64,000 nt of DNA, taken from contig CAZTQN010000016.1 of assembly GCA_964615765.1 (NCBI GenBank), forward strand, positions 1 to 64,000, in the 5' to 3' direction. The stretch comes from CAZTQN01 sp964615765 (GTDB lineage: Bacteria; Planctomycetota; Phycisphaerae; Phycisphaerales; UBA1924). Positions 42,365 to 52,400 of this stretch are shown one piece after another. Position 1 is the first letter of the stretch, and every line of letters starts with the position of its first letter. The notes under the pieces are model-generated. The model saw only the letters and a program-made list of their open reading frames with translations. It did not search any database and was not told the DNA's origin. The position numbers and the translations under genes are program-made.

Positions 42365-43345
42365 ATGACCGACTCTGACCCCCATCACGACAACGAATCC
42401 GCGCCCAGCGGCGTTCACGCGCCGCCGCATTTCATGCGGTGTTTGACGCCGAAGATGCCCGAGGGGAACAACGCGACGGACCCGAGTCCGACGTTCGTGT
42501 TCGATCGGGACGGGCGCTGCCGCGCGACGATTGATGACGAGCGCCGGCCGGTGCAACGGTCGAGGCTTACGTCGTCGCAGTGGGGGGTCGTGATCATGTT
42601 CGCCGTGCTGGCGGTGGTGTTCGGTGCGGGTGTATTTGTGCTGACGCGGAGCCTGCTCGCCGCGTTTGTCGCGATGGTGGCGGGTCTGCTGTCGCTGCCG
42701 ATCCTGGCGATCACCCACGGCACGCCGCTGAGCACGTTCACGCTCCACCCGCGGAACGCCGTCGGCGCGACGTTCGACCCGCGCGCGGATCTGGTCCGCT
42801 GCGACGGCGCGGCGGTCGAGCGCCCGCTGTCATCGCTGTACGCGGTGCATGTGCTGGAAGGCGCGGTCGAGGCGGGCTCGTGCTTCCTTTGGCAAATCAC
42901 GCTCATCTTCAAGCAAGGCGATGCGTTCGAGCGCGTGCTGATGCACACGGGCTACGGCGAACTTACCGACACGCACCGGGCCCGCCTGGCCCGCGTCGGC
43001 GTGGTCGCCGGCGTGCCGATGCAGTTCTTCCGCGTGCGCGGGTGGCGAACGCCGGTGTCGGACATCTGCCTCGACCAGCCGAAACTCGGGCGGATCCGCC
43101 GGGTCGATCCGGCCTTGGCGCGGGCGGCGGCGGTCGAGCCGCTCGGGCCAACGTGGGACGCGCTGGGACGCGACCGCTTCGATGCGGTCACCGTGCCGCT
43201 GCCGCCTGTGCGGGCAACCATGACGTGCCTCAAGTGCCGCTACGAACTGGTCGGGCTTACGGGGGACGCCGTCTGCCCCGAGTGCGGCGAGCCGATCCGG
43301 GTGGTGCGAGCGGGCGCGAGCGCGATGCAGGAGCAGGCGACATGA
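42365..43345 (+). CDS. Membrane protein with C-terminal zinc ribbon (family member 2)
   Basis: The protein has two helices (about residues 75-95 and 98-118, VVIMFAVLAVVFGAGVFVL and LLAAFVAMVAGLLSLPIL), a soluble middle region and the ribbon CLKCRYELVGLTGDAVCPECG near the end. The start is uncertain: ATG 42323, 42365 and 42434 are all possible. Its stop overlaps the next gene as ATGA, so members 2 and 3 are translated together. Confidence 0.65.
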   Translation: MTDSDPHHDNESAPSGVHAPPHFMRCLTPKMPEGNNATDPSPTFVFDRDGRCRATIDDERRPVQRSRLTSSQWGVVIMFAVLAVVFGAGVFVLTRSLLAAFVAMVAGLLSLPILAITHGTPLSTFTLHPRNAVGATFDPRADLVRCDGAAVERPLSSLYAVHVLEGAVEAGSCFLWQITLIFKQGDAFERVLMHTGYGELTDTHRARLARVGVVAGVPMQFFRVRGWRTPVSDICLDQPKLGRIRRVDPALARAAAVEPLGPTWDALGRDRFDAVTVPLPPVRATMTCLKCRYELVGLTGDAVCPECGEPIRVVRAGASAMQEQAT

Positions 43346-43773
43346 CCACCATCCCCGACCGCCAGACCATCCTGTGGCGCCGGCACCTGTGCGTGTCGGT
43401 GATCCGCGTCGGGGCGGCGGGGTTGATCGTGTGGGCCGCGCTGGGCCAATCGCGGGATGTTCTCTCCGCCGTGGCGTTCAACCCGATCACGGGCCTTGGC
43501 CAGAACATCGCGCTCGCGATGTTGAACCAACTGCCGCTCATCGCAATCGCCGCCTTTGTGCTGATTTTCCAACGCCGCATCGCCCGCTGGATCATCCCCG
43601 ACGGGTTCCGCGTCGACGTCTGCCCGGCGTGCGGCTACTCGCTCAAGAACCTGAAATCGCCGATCTGTCCGGAGTGCGGGTCGGACGTTCGGCCCGCCGC
43701 CGCTCCTGTCCCGCCCGCGCCGGCGTATCCGCGCTCGCCGGCTCCGCCCCCGCCGCCCGCCCCGCGGCGGTGA
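43342..43773 (+). CDS. Membrane protein with C-terminal zinc ribbon (family member 3)
   Basis: This short form (143 residues) has two helices (about 20-35 and 58-75), then the ribbon CPACGYSLKNLKSPICPECG and a Pro/Ala-rich tail. ATG 43342 overlaps the previous stop. It seems to be a minimal version of the family without the soluble middle domain. Confidence 0.65.
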   Translation: MTTIPDRQTILWRRHLCVSVIRVGAAGLIVWAALGQSRDVLSAVAFNPITGLGQNIALAMLNQLPLIAIAAFVLIFQRRIARWIIPDGFRVDVCPACGYSLKNLKSPICPECGSDVRPAAAPVPPAPAYPRSPAPPPPPAPRR

Positions 43774-43859
43774 GCGGATCGCCCGCCTGAAATCGCCCGG
43801 CCCGCTTACGGAACAAGTTCGTCGGCAACGATTCCGAGCGCCCCCTGCCCGTGCCCACG

Positions 43860-44342
43860 ATGCCTGACAACGCCGCCAACCCCGCAGATCCCGGCCAACC
43901 CGGCCCCGCCCCGGCGGGCGGCCCGTCCGTGGCGGCTGGTGTCGGCGCGGGGGCTGCCGCCGCGGCGTCCGGCGCGTCCGGGCGATTGGTCGACCCGTCG
44001 GTCACGTCCGACGTGCGGACCTACGCGCTGCTCATGCACCTCACGCCGCTGCTGGGGCTGGTTCTGCCGGTCGTGAGCGTCGCGGCCCCGGTGATCATGT
44101 GGCAGGTCCGGCGGACGTCGTCGCCGTTCATCGACGACCACGGACGCGAGGCCGTCAACTTCCACATCTCGCTGATGGTGTACGCCCTCGCCGGGATCCC
44201 GCTCTCGGTGTTCTGCGGCGTGGGAGTCGGAGTGTGGGTCGCCGCGGGCATCCTCGCGGTCTTCGGGATGGTGATGGCCAGCATCGCGGCCCACAACGGC
44301 GAGTACTACCGGTACCCGATGTGCTTGCGGTGGGTGAAGTAA
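43860..44342 (+). CDS. DUF4870 (Tic20-like) membrane protein
   Basis: After a disordered Ala/Pro/Gly N-terminus (about 50 residues), three or four hydrophobic helices carry the DUF4870 pattern: YALLMHLTPLLGLVLPVVSVAAPVIMW, then FIDDHGREAVNFHISLMVYALAG, which is the family's hallmark. ATG 43860 is chosen; GTG 43851 is also possible. Function unknown. It is 86 bases past zinc-ribbon member 3. Confidence 0.82.
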   Translation: MPDNAANPADPGQPGPAPAGGPSVAAGVGAGAAAAASGASGRLVDPSVTSDVRTYALLMHLTPLLGLVLPVVSVAAPVIMWQVRRTSSPFIDDHGREAVNFHISLMVYALAGIPLSVFCGVGVGVWVAAGILAVFGMVMASIAAHNGEYYRYPMCLRWVK

Positions 44343-44467
44343 GCCCAGCCCGACTCACCGACGTGCGGCACGGGATACGCTTCCTCACACGCGATTCGTG
44401 CAGCGTAAACAGCGATACCGGTGCCCCTGTAAACACGACGGGATCCGCGTCATTGCTGCAATTCCGA

Positions 44468-44487
44468 CTGTTCGCTGTCGCGAACAG
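44468..44487. other. Perfect hairpin in a 249-base gap before zinc-ribbon member 4
   Basis: CTGTTCGC-TGTC-GCGAACAG is a perfect 8-bp stem with a 4-base loop. It lies in a gap (44343-44591) of lower G/C than its surroundings. There is no T tract, so a terminator role is uncertain. Confidence 0.35.
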
Positions 44488-44591
44488 CTTGAGCGCATAG
44501 CTTGCAACGCGGGAGCCCGCGGCAGCCCCGGAGTCAACCTGGTTCAGCACAACGTCCGCCCCGTTTACCGTGTATCGAACAGCGAACTCCG

Positions 44592-45500
44592 ATGGCACCT
44601 GTCCGTGACCAAATTCGTCAGCCTCGGGGCGCGTTGGTTGCGCTGACGGTAGGCATTACACTTTCGACTTTGGGCTGCGGCTTCGTCTCGCGGATGGTGG
44701 ATTCCGCAATCTACCAGACAAGCCTGCGGTGGGCCGCGTCCGTGGTGCACCCGCTCCTGCCCGGCTCATGGGCGGGCGCAAAGCTCATCGCTGTGACGTT
44801 GGATCCGTCAACGGGAAATCCGCCGACGAGGGCGTGGTGGGCGCAGACGGTTCTTGGGAACTGGCCGAATGACCCGCCATACCCGGAAACTGGGGTTGTG
44901 TTCGCGCTGCTCGCGGCAACCGTATACGCATTCATCGCGGTGATGGCATACTGGATCCAGACGCGGGTCGAAACGCGGAAAGTGCGGCGATGGTCGATCG
45001 CGCTACTTCCGAGCCCAATGACGACCGCGACGTACTTCGCAATGGTGCCGCTGTTCCTCGTTATTCGTGAATCGGTCGCACGCTTTTGGGTGTTTGTGTC
45101 GGCGCACGGCGTTCCGATTGCGTGGGTCCAACCAAGAATCGCGTTTGTCGGAGCTACCATTTTTGTGGTCGTGCTCGCGGCGTGGGCGTGTGACAGTCTT
45201 TTCCGGCGCGCGTTCCGGTCGTCCAGATCGGTCGGCCCGGCGGATCATCTCGCCGGGGATGTGGCGTGTTGGCGGTGCGGCTACCGCTCCGGCACCATCG
45301 CTCCCTGCCCGGAGTGCGGTCAGCTCTCACCCGGCGTCCCTGATGTGTTCGCGGTCACCCGGATTGGACGGTGGCTTTCCAGTTCGCCGAGAGGGCGACG
45401 ATGGCGGCGGGCGGCGTGGGCGCTCGCACTGCTCGCCCTGTTGCTCCTGCCGCTGATTGTCGGCACTGGCCAGGTCATCCTGGGAATAGGAGTCGGCTGA
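44592..45500 (+). CDS. Membrane protein with zinc ribbon (family member 4)
   Basis: Four or five hydrophobic helices are spread along 302 residues, with the ribbon CWRCGYRSGTIAPCPECG near residue 245 followed by one more helix. So the ribbon lies on a loop between membrane segments, unlike members 1-3. ATG 44592 is the start. The codons are richer in A/T than most of the window, which could mean a recent arrival or weak selection. Confidence 0.65.
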   Translation: MAPVRDQIRQPRGALVALTVGITLSTLGCGFVSRMVDSAIYQTSLRWAASVVHPLLPGSWAGAKLIAVTLDPSTGNPPTRAWWAQTVLGNWPNDPPYPETGVVFALLAATVYAFIAVMAYWIQTRVETRKVRRWSIALLPSPMTTATYFAMVPLFLVIRESVARFWVFVSAHGVPIAWVQPRIAFVGATIFVVVLAAWACDSLFRRAFRSSRSVGPADHLAGDVACWRCGYRSGTIAPCPECGQLSPGVPDVFAVTRIGRWLSSSPRGRRWRRAAWALALLALLLLPLIVGTGQVILGIGVG

Positions 45501-45607
45501 CTTTGTGGCCGTGCTTCCGCCGCGCCGTGCCGGGTGGCGGCTGGACAGTGCGTGGTTGGACTGGCATGGGCGTGCGTCTTCGCGACTCGCCGTCCTATCC
45601 TCTCCCG

Positions 45608-46543
45608 GTGCCCCTGCTCCAGGTCCACAACCTGCAAAAGGCCTACGCGGGCCGAACCGTCGTCAACGGTGTGTCGTTCCATGTCGAGCGCGCCGAGATC
45701 GTCGGGCTGCTCGGCCGCAACGGCGCCGGCAAAACCACCTCGTTCCGCATGACCATCGGGATGATCGAGGCCGACGGCGGCAAGGTCTTCTTCGACGGCA
45801 ACGACGTCTCCAGCCTCCCGATGTACCAGCGGGCCCGCCTGGGCATGGGCTATCTCTCGCAGGAGCCGAGCGTCTTCACGCGGATGACCTGCGAGCAGAA
45901 CCTGCTGGCGATTCTCGAGACGCTCCCGCTCTCGCGTGAGCAGCGCCGCCGCCGGGCCGCCGAGCTGCTCGAACAGTTCCACCTGACACACAAGGCCCGC
46001 CAGCACGCGCGGACGTGCTCCGGCGGGGAGCGCCGCAAGCTCGAGATCGCACGGGCCTTGGTCACCGAGCCCAAGCTGATCCTTCTCGATGAGCCCTTCT
46101 CCGGCGTCGACCCGATCGCCGTCGAAGACCTGCAGAAAGAGATCCGCTCGCTGACGCAGCGCGGCATCGCGTGCCTGGTGACGGACCACAACGTGCAGCA
46201 GACGCTCCGCGTGTGCGACCGGGCCTACATCATCGACGAAGGCAAGAAGTTTGCCGAGGGCGCCCCGCGCGACCTCATCAACAACGACCTGGTGCGGCGT
46301 GTGTACCTGGGTTCGCTGTTCCGCGGCGACGAGTTCGACGACCACCCGCCCTCCGCCGTGCCGATGCGCGTCGCTCAGGCGGCCCCGCGCGGGCCGGCCC
46401 CGGCGCAGCCCGTCGCCCCCAGCCCCGCCGGCACCAACGGGCACGGCCCCGGCGGCAGCAACGGCGGCCCGGGCGCTGGTCCAAGCGCTGCCCCCGGTGC
46501 CCCACGCACCGGCCTGCCCCCGACGGGCGTCCGGCGAAACTGA
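45608..46543 (+). CDS. lptB: Lipopolysaccharide export ATP-binding protein LptB-like
   Basis: LptB is the ATPase that powers lipopolysaccharide extraction from the inner membrane with LptF and LptG. The ABC motifs are GRNGAGKTTS, CSGGERRKLEIARAL (signature with Cys for Leu), LLDEPFSGVDP and the switch TDHNVQQTL; YLSQEPSVFTRMT and VKRVYLG-like VRRVYLGSLFRGDEF are typical of LptB. Homology begins at GTG 45608 (VPLLQVHNLQKAY); ATG 45566 is an alternative. After residue 245 there is an unusual 60-residue Pro/Gly/Ala-rich tail. An LptF/G-like permease is encoded at 59.7 kb. Confidence 0.88.
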   Translation: MPLLQVHNLQKAYAGRTVVNGVSFHVERAEIVGLLGRNGAGKTTSFRMTIGMIEADGGKVFFDGNDVSSLPMYQRARLGMGYLSQEPSVFTRMTCEQNLLAILETLPLSREQRRRRAAELLEQFHLTHKARQHARTCSGGERRKLEIARALVTEPKLILLDEPFSGVDPIAVEDLQKEIRSLTQRGIACLVTDHNVQQTLRVCDRAYIIDEGKKFAEGAPRDLINNDLVRRVYLGSLFRGDEFDDHPPSAVPMRVAQAAPRGPAPAQPVAPSPAGTNGHGPGGSNGGPGAGPSAAPGAPRTGLPPTGVRRN

Positions 46544-46560
46544 TCTGTCCGGTTTCACCT

Positions 46561-46582
46561 CCCCACCCCCTCCCCCCTCCCC
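46561..46582 (-). other. G-quadruplex-prone tract on the minus strand after lptB
   Basis: Read on the minus strand there are four G tracts of four, six, five and four bases with single-base spacers. This is the most compact such motif in the window. Confidence 0.5.
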
Positions 46583-46686
46583 GTTTCAGGCCGATCCCCC
46601 ATCCCAGCCTGAAGACCGAAAACTCCGGGCAGCCGATCGGCTGGCCGGGACGTACCGATGGAGGTAGGTTCACGGTGGGCCTGACG

Positions 46687-46707
46687 CCCACCCCCCCACC
46701 CCCACCC
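46687..46707 (-). other. G-quadruplex-prone tract on the minus strand before the TIGR03790 gene
   Basis: Four minus-strand G tracts of three, five, seven and three bases are separated by single bases. It ends 43 bases before the start of the next gene, within its likely leader or promoter. Confidence 0.5.
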
Positions 46708-46750
46708 GCGTTCTCGCCTCATCCGCCCGCGCCGTCGGAGTTGCCGCGAC

Positions 46751-48373
46751 ATGACGACCTGTGTTCGAGCGTCCGCATCATCCGCCGCGATCGTGCTCGC
46801 CGCGTTGGCTGGGCTGGCCGCGCCCGCGTCGGCGCAACTGCGCGAGCCGGAAGTGCTGGTCGTGTACGACTCGCGCATCAGCGACAGCCGCCTGGTGGCG
46901 GAGGCGTACGCGGGCAGCAGCAAGGTGCCCGGCGGCGTGGGCGGCGTGCCGGGGGCCCGCCCGCGCGTGCGCGTGGTCGACCTGGCCCAGCTCGTCAACG
47001 CCGGCGTCGTTCCGGCGTCACCAGACATCGACGCGCCGACCTTCGCCCTGCGCATCCGCAACCCGCTGCGCGCGTATCTCGCGTCAACCGGTCTGACGCG
47101 GCAGATCCGCTGCATCGTCCTGACCAAGGGCCTGCCGCACCGCATCACCGACAGTCTCGACCCGACCCTTGGCGACAACCCGGCCGGGCTCAACGCCTCC
47201 GCCGCCGCCGGCACCTTCGGCAACTGGACCTACGCCAGCGTCGATTCGGAACTGGCGCTGCTGTGGCAGAACCTGGACGCGGGCGAAGACGGCGCCAACG
47301 CCGACTCGGACTCCGACGGGCTGATCGCCAGCCCGTTCGCGCTGAGGGGCCTGCCCGCCGCGGCGTTCTCAAACCGCAACATCGCCACGCCCAACAAACT
47401 CCTCGACGCCGTGCCGATCAGTTTCGGCGGGCCGGTGCAGAACGGCTTCCTGTGGCGCCCGACGCCCGGCGACGGGCCGAGCAACCTCACGCCCGGCGAC
47501 ATGTACCTCGTCACCCGCCTCGACGGCCCGAGCGTCAGCGTCGTGCGCGACATGATCACGCGGGCGAGCAATCTGCAGGTCGATACCTCGTCGGCCGCCG
47601 TGCTGCTCGACCGCGACGGGCGCACGTTCGATACCGTCAGCGGGCTCGGCTCGCCGTTCGATACCGGCGGGGCCGACTACGTCAACACGTACAACACGCT
47701 CTTCAGCGACGGACGATTCCGCCCGCAGAACCTCGGGCTCGACAGCTTCGGCGGCTACGGCTCGTTCTACGTCGGCCCGCTGATCACCTTCCCGCCCACG
47801 CCCACCGTCTGGAACCGCTCGCTGGTCTACATCGGGCACTACGGCGCCAATCACTCCGGCGTCGTCGCCCCGGCGAACACCACCTACGCCCTGTCGTTCA
47901 ACTATGTCCCCGGCGCGGTCTTCAACACGATGGAGTCGTACAACGGGCGGGACTTCGGTGGGCGCGGCCCCCTGCCCGCCGTGCCTCAGCAGCAGGCCAG
48001 CACGTTCCTTGGCGCCGGCGGCACGTTCGCGCTCGCCAACGTGCAGGAGCCGTTCACGTTCAGCGTCCCGCGCACGCGCGCGTTCGTCGAGCAGTTCCTG
48101 ATCGGCAATCTGACCTTCGCCGAAGCCGCGTACCACGCGCTGCCGGCGCTCAGTTGGCAGCAGATCGCCGTGGGCGACCCGCTGGCCCGCGTCCGCCGAA
48201 CCAGCGACGACATCAACGCCGACGGGCGGATCGACATCGACGACGTGTACGCCTGGCACGCGAATCCGCGCGACATCAACAACTCGGGCGCGGCGGACGG
48301 GACGGATCTGGATTTGCTGCTCGCCGCGGTCCGCGGGTTCGAGCATGTCAGCATGAAGGGCGACCAGCGCTGA
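46751..48373 (+). CDS. TIGR03790-family exported protein with dockerin-like end
   Basis: A signal peptide (ending APASAQ) precedes the TIGR03790 domain: EVLVVYDSRISDSRLVAEAYA near the N-terminus, IRCIVLTKGLPHRI, DGLIASPFALRG, GDMYLVTRLDGPSVSVVRDMI and AAVLLDRDGR. The family occurs in planctomycetes and other environmental bacteria and has no known function. The end has two EF-hand-like loops (DINADGRIDIDDVY, DINNSGAADGTDLDLL) but lacks the Gly-Cys finish seen in the other secreted proteins here. ATG 46751 is the start. Confidence 0.78.
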   Translation: MTTCVRASASSAAIVLAALAGLAAPASAQLREPEVLVVYDSRISDSRLVAEAYAGSSKVPGGVGGVPGARPRVRVVDLAQLVNAGVVPASPDIDAPTFALRIRNPLRAYLASTGLTRQIRCIVLTKGLPHRITDSLDPTLGDNPAGLNASAAAGTFGNWTYASVDSELALLWQNLDAGEDGANADSDSDGLIASPFALRGLPAAAFSNRNIATPNKLLDAVPISFGGPVQNGFLWRPTPGDGPSNLTPGDMYLVTRLDGPSVSVVRDMITRASNLQVDTSSAAVLLDRDGRTFDTVSGLGSPFDTGGADYVNTYNTLFSDGRFRPQNLGLDSFGGYGSFYVGPLITFPPTPTVWNRSLVYIGHYGANHSGVVAPANTTYALSFNYVPGAVFNTMESYNGRDFGGRGPLPAVPQQQASTFLGAGGTFALANVQEPFTFSVPRTRAFVEQFLIGNLTFAEAAYHALPALSWQQIAVGDPLARVRRTSDDINADGRIDIDDVYAWHANPRDINNSGAADGTDLDLLLAAVRGFEHVSMKGDQR

Positions 48374-48403
48374 CCGGCAAGGGCGTCAGCCGGGCCGGCG
48401 TGC

Positions 48404-49279
48404 TCAGCCCCGACGGCCGAGCACGAACCCGATGACGGCGCCGACGAGGATGATCCCGGCGAAGATGCCGATCCACATCATGAGCGAGCCGGTCATCATC
48501 TGAACCAGGCTGTTGTCGGCCCCGCCGAGGATTCCGGACAGAACGGCGAAGAGCCCGGCCGCCGCCACCAGCAGCGCGCCGAGGGCCAGCCCGCCCCCGA
48601 TGCCGGACCACACGCCGTCGTACGGCTCGGCGGCGACGACCATCGCCGGGGCCGCGGCCGCCGCCGAGACGTCGCTCGGCGCCGCCGTCGGCTCGAACAG
48701 TCCGCTCGACCCGCTGGTCTCCCCGCCGTCGGCGTCGGGCTTGTACACGTCCTCGAGCAGGTCCGCCCCCAGCGAGGTGTCATCGCCCTCGCGGGTCAGG
48801 TCCATCAGCCCCGAGCCGGAGCCGACCTGGTCCATGTTCAGTTCCGGCCCGCGCGTCGCTTCGGTGATGCGCGTCGCCGCCAGCGGGTCCGACTCTTCCG
48901 TGTCGGTGTCGAAGATCGAGATGCCGGAGCGCTGCTTGGCGTCGCGCTCGGCGGGCGGAGCGTCGAGTTCGATGCCCGAGCCCGAGCCGCTCTTCGTCGG
49001 CGCCGGGCGCCCGGGCGCCGCCTTGGGCCCGAGGGCAGCGCCGGAGTCTTCCAGCGAAAGCTCCAGCCCCGACCCGCCCTTGACGTCGGCGAGCGGGATC
49101 ATGCCCGAATCCCCCGGGCCGTCGCCGGCCAGCAGGTCGACCTGCTCCCGCTTGAACATCAGCTTGTCGCGGTCGCGGAACTCCTGCAACTGACCGCTGG
49201 CGGCCATCTCTCGCACCTGTTCGGCGGTCTTGCCCAGCCGCTGCGCGGCTTCCTCGACCGAGTAGAACATCTTGGCCAT
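48404..49279 (-). CDS. Protein with N-terminal HTH (excisionase-like) domain and two C-terminal membrane helices
   Basis: Residues 1-55 (MAKMFYSVEEAAQRLGKTAEQVREM) resemble a MerR/excisionase-type helix-turn-helix used as a small binding domain. The middle (55-215) is acidic, Ser/Gly-rich and disordered, with SGISIFDTDTEESDP. Two membrane helices follow (about 228-250 and 262-285). The combination suggests a membrane-bound adaptor or regulator; function unknown. ATG 49279 has GGAGA upstream. It lies 196 bases downstream of leuS on the same strand. Confidence 0.68.
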   Translation of the reverse strand: MAKMFYSVEEAAQRLGKTAEQVREMAASGQLQEFRDRDKLMFKREQVDLLAGDGPGDSGMIPLADVKGGSGLELSLEDSGAALGPKAAPGRPAPTKSGSGSGIELDAPPAERDAKQRSGISIFDTDTEESDPLAATRITEATRGPELNMDQVGSGSGLMDLTREGDDTSLGADLLEDVYKPDADGGETSGSSGLFEPTAAPSDVSAAAAAPAMVVAAEPYDGVWSGIGGGLALGALLVAAAGLFAVLSGILGGADNSLVQMMTGSLMMWIGIFAGIILVGAVIGFVLGRRG

Positions 49280-49315
49280 GACAGAGTCTCCGCGTGTCCC
49301 CGACCGGCGGCGAGA

Positions 49316-49334
49316 GGGTTGGGGGGGTGGGGGG
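49316..49334 (+). other. G-rich tract upstream of the HTH membrane-protein gene
   Basis: GGG, GGGGGGG and GGGGGG are separated by TT and T, very like the tract upstream of dnaN (34208-34229). It is within the leader or promoter of the minus-strand gene starting at 49279. Confidence 0.45.
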
Positions 49335-49475
49335 ATCGTTCGTGCAAGCGTCCGCGCCGGGGCCGAGAGGCTACAACGCCCCGCGTCCGGCATCAACACC
49401 CTGTACGAGCGCCCGCCCCGACCGGTTGTGCGCTCGCGCTTTGTTCGGTCCGGCCCCCCGCCCCCGCCGGGCGGC

Positions 49476-52400
49476 TTACCCCGCCACCACCAGGTTGACC
49501 ATCTTCCCCGGCACGACGATGACCTTGTTCACCGTCTTGCCGGCGATCAGCGCCTGCACGCCCGCGTCGCCCATCGCCGCGGCTTCCAGCCCGGGCTTGT
49601 CCAGCCCCGCCTTGACCACGATCTTCCCGCGCACCTTCCCGTTCACCGAGACCGGGATCTCGACCTGATCCTCCACCAGCATCGCCGGGTCGGCCGTCGG
49701 GAAGGGCTCGTCGGCCAGGCTCCGCTCATGCCCGAGCTTGTGCCACAACTCCTCCGCCATGTGCGGGGCGAACGGCGCCAGCACCAGCGCGAACCGCTCG
49801 AGCTGGTCCTTGGTCATCCCGCCGTGGCTGGTGGCGGCGTTCACGAGTTCCATCATCGCCGCGATCGACGTGTTGAACGCCAATCGCGGGATGTCGCTCT
49901 CGACTTTCGCGATGGTCTTGTGCAGTTGCCGCTCGACGCCCTCGTGCCGCGTCGCGGCCAGCTTCACCGCGCCGGTCTGCTCGTCGACACCCACCCGCCA
50001 GGCCCGCTGCAGGAAGCGGAAGCAGCCGATGGTGTCCTTCGTGTTCCAGGGCTTGCTCGCCTCCAGCGGGCCCATGTACATTTCGTACAGCCGGAACGTG
50101 TCGGCCCCGAACTGCGCGATGATGTCGTCCGGGTTGACGACGTTCTTCAGGCTCTTGCTCATCTTGGCGACGATGGGCTTGAGCTTGGCGCCCGTCGACT
50201 TTTCGACAAACTCGCCCTCGCGCACCTCGTCTACCTGGTCCACCGGCACCAGCGACTTGTCGGCCCGCTCGTACGCGAAGCTCGTGATCATCCCCTGGTG
50301 GAACAGCCGCTGGAACGGCTCGGGCGTGCGCACCAGGCCCAGGTCGAACAGCACCTTCTGCCAGAACCGCGCGTACAGCAAGTGCCCGACGGCGTGCTCG
50401 CTCCCGCCGATGTACAGATCCACCCCGCCGACGGCCTTGGGTACCCCCACGCTCCGCGTGGGGCTCTGAACGGCCCCCGCGGCGTGCGTGCCCATCCAGT
50501 AGCCGTCCACCGCGCCGTCGATCATCGCGGCGTCGTTCTTCGGATCGCAGTACCGCAGGAAGTACCAGCTCGAACCGGCCGAGCCGGGCATGGTGTTGGT
50601 CTCGCGCCGCACGGGCGTGGACGGGTCGAGCACGTTGGGATCAACGCCCGCCGCCCCCGCCGTCGTGTGCACCCACGAGCCCGCCTTCGCGAGCAGCGGC
50701 TGCGGGTCCTCGCTCTCGACGGGCGCGTAGTCGTCCAGTTCCGGCAACTTCACCGGCAGCGACGCGTCGCTTACGGGGTAATGCCGCCCGTGCTGGTCGT
50801 ACACGATCGGGAACGGCTCGCCCCAGTACCGCTGTCGGCTGAAGACCCAGTCGCGCAGTTTGAAGTTCACGCGCTTGCGCCCGCGCCCCGTGCGCTCCAG
50901 CCACTCGATCACGTCGCGCTTGGCCTCGCCCGTCGGCAGGCCGTCGATCGTCAGTTCCGGGCTCGATGAGTTGACCGCCAGCCCCTCGCCGACAAAGCAC
51001 GACCCTTCCGCCGCGGGCGTCTTGGACTGCACGACCTGCTTGATCGGCAGGCCGAACGCCTTGGCGAAGGCCCAGTCGCGTTCATCATGCGCTGGCACGG
51101 CCATGATCGCGCCCGTGCCGTACCCCATCAGCACGTAGTCCGCCACCCACACCGGGATCGGCTCCCCCGTCGCCGGGTTGATCGCGTCGATCCCCAGGTC
51201 CACGCCCGTTTTGTCCTTCGACTCCATCCGCTCGACGTCCGACCGGTTCCGCGCGGAGTGCACATACGCGCGAACCTTGGCAACGTCCGTCCGCCGCCCG
51301 CCCGCCTCGGGCGTCGCCAACACCGCGTCCACGATCTCATGCTCGGGCGCCACCACCATGTACGTGGCGCCGAACAGCGTGTCAGGCCGGGTGGTGAAGA
51401 CCTCCAGGCTCCCACTGGTGCCCAGTGCCTGGTGCCGAGTGCCTTGGATCTGGAACGCAATCTCCGCCCCCTCACTCCGCCCGATCCATTCCGACTGGAT
51501 CGTCTTGGTGCTCTCCGGCCAATCCAGCAGTGACAGGTCGTCCAGCAGACGCTGGGCGTAGCGGGTGATGGCGAACTGCCACTGGCGCATCGGCTTGCGC
51601 AGCACGGGGTGCCCGCCGCGTTCGCTCTTGCCGTCGATCACCTCGTCGTTGGCGAGCACGGTGCCGAGCGCCGGGCACCAGTTGACGGTCATGTCGTCGA
51701 GATACGCCAGGCGCTGCCCGTCGATCAGGGCTCGCTGCTCGTCGCCGGTGAGTTCGTGCCAGCGCCGCGTGCCGACGGGCTCGCCGGCGAGGATTCCGGT
51801 GCCGGCCGCCGCCGCCCCGATGTGCACCAGTTCCCCGCTCGGCCCGACGCGCAGATCGCCGGATTCGAGCTGCGCGATCAAGTCGGCGATCGGGCGGGCG
51901 CAGCCACGCCGGCGTTCGCCGTCCGGGTACGCCGGGCTCTGGGCCTGCGGGTCAAACCACGCGTTGTACAGCCGCAGAAAGATCCACTGCGTCCACTTGT
52001 AATACTGTGGGTCGATCGTCGCGACCTCGCGGTCCCAGTCGTAGCAGAACCCGAACCGCTGCAACTGCCGCCGGAACTCGTTGATCGCCTTCTTGGTCGT
52101 GATCGCCGGGTGCACGCCCGTCTGGATTGCGTACTGCTCCGCCGGCAGCCCGAAGGCGTCCCAGCCCATCGGGTGCAGCACGTTGTGCCCCTTCATCCGC
52201 ATGAAGCGGCACACGATGTCCGACGCCGTGTACCCCTCCGGATGCCCCACGTGCAGCCCCGCCCCCGACGGGTACGGGAACATGTCCAGGCAGTAAAACT
52301 TGGGCCGCGCGGCGTCAAAGCCCGGCTGCCCCGGGTTGGGCACGCGGAACGTCCCCCGTTTGGCCCACTCGCCCTGCCAGCGCGTCTCAATCTCCCCCGC

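Noticed and set aside
44155..44598. A minus-strand frame starting MPSEFAVRYTVNGADVVLN in the gap before zinc-ribbon member 4
   Set aside because: The first 70 codons look mildly protein-like, but it then runs antisense through the DUF4870 gene; no ribosome binding site or family was found.
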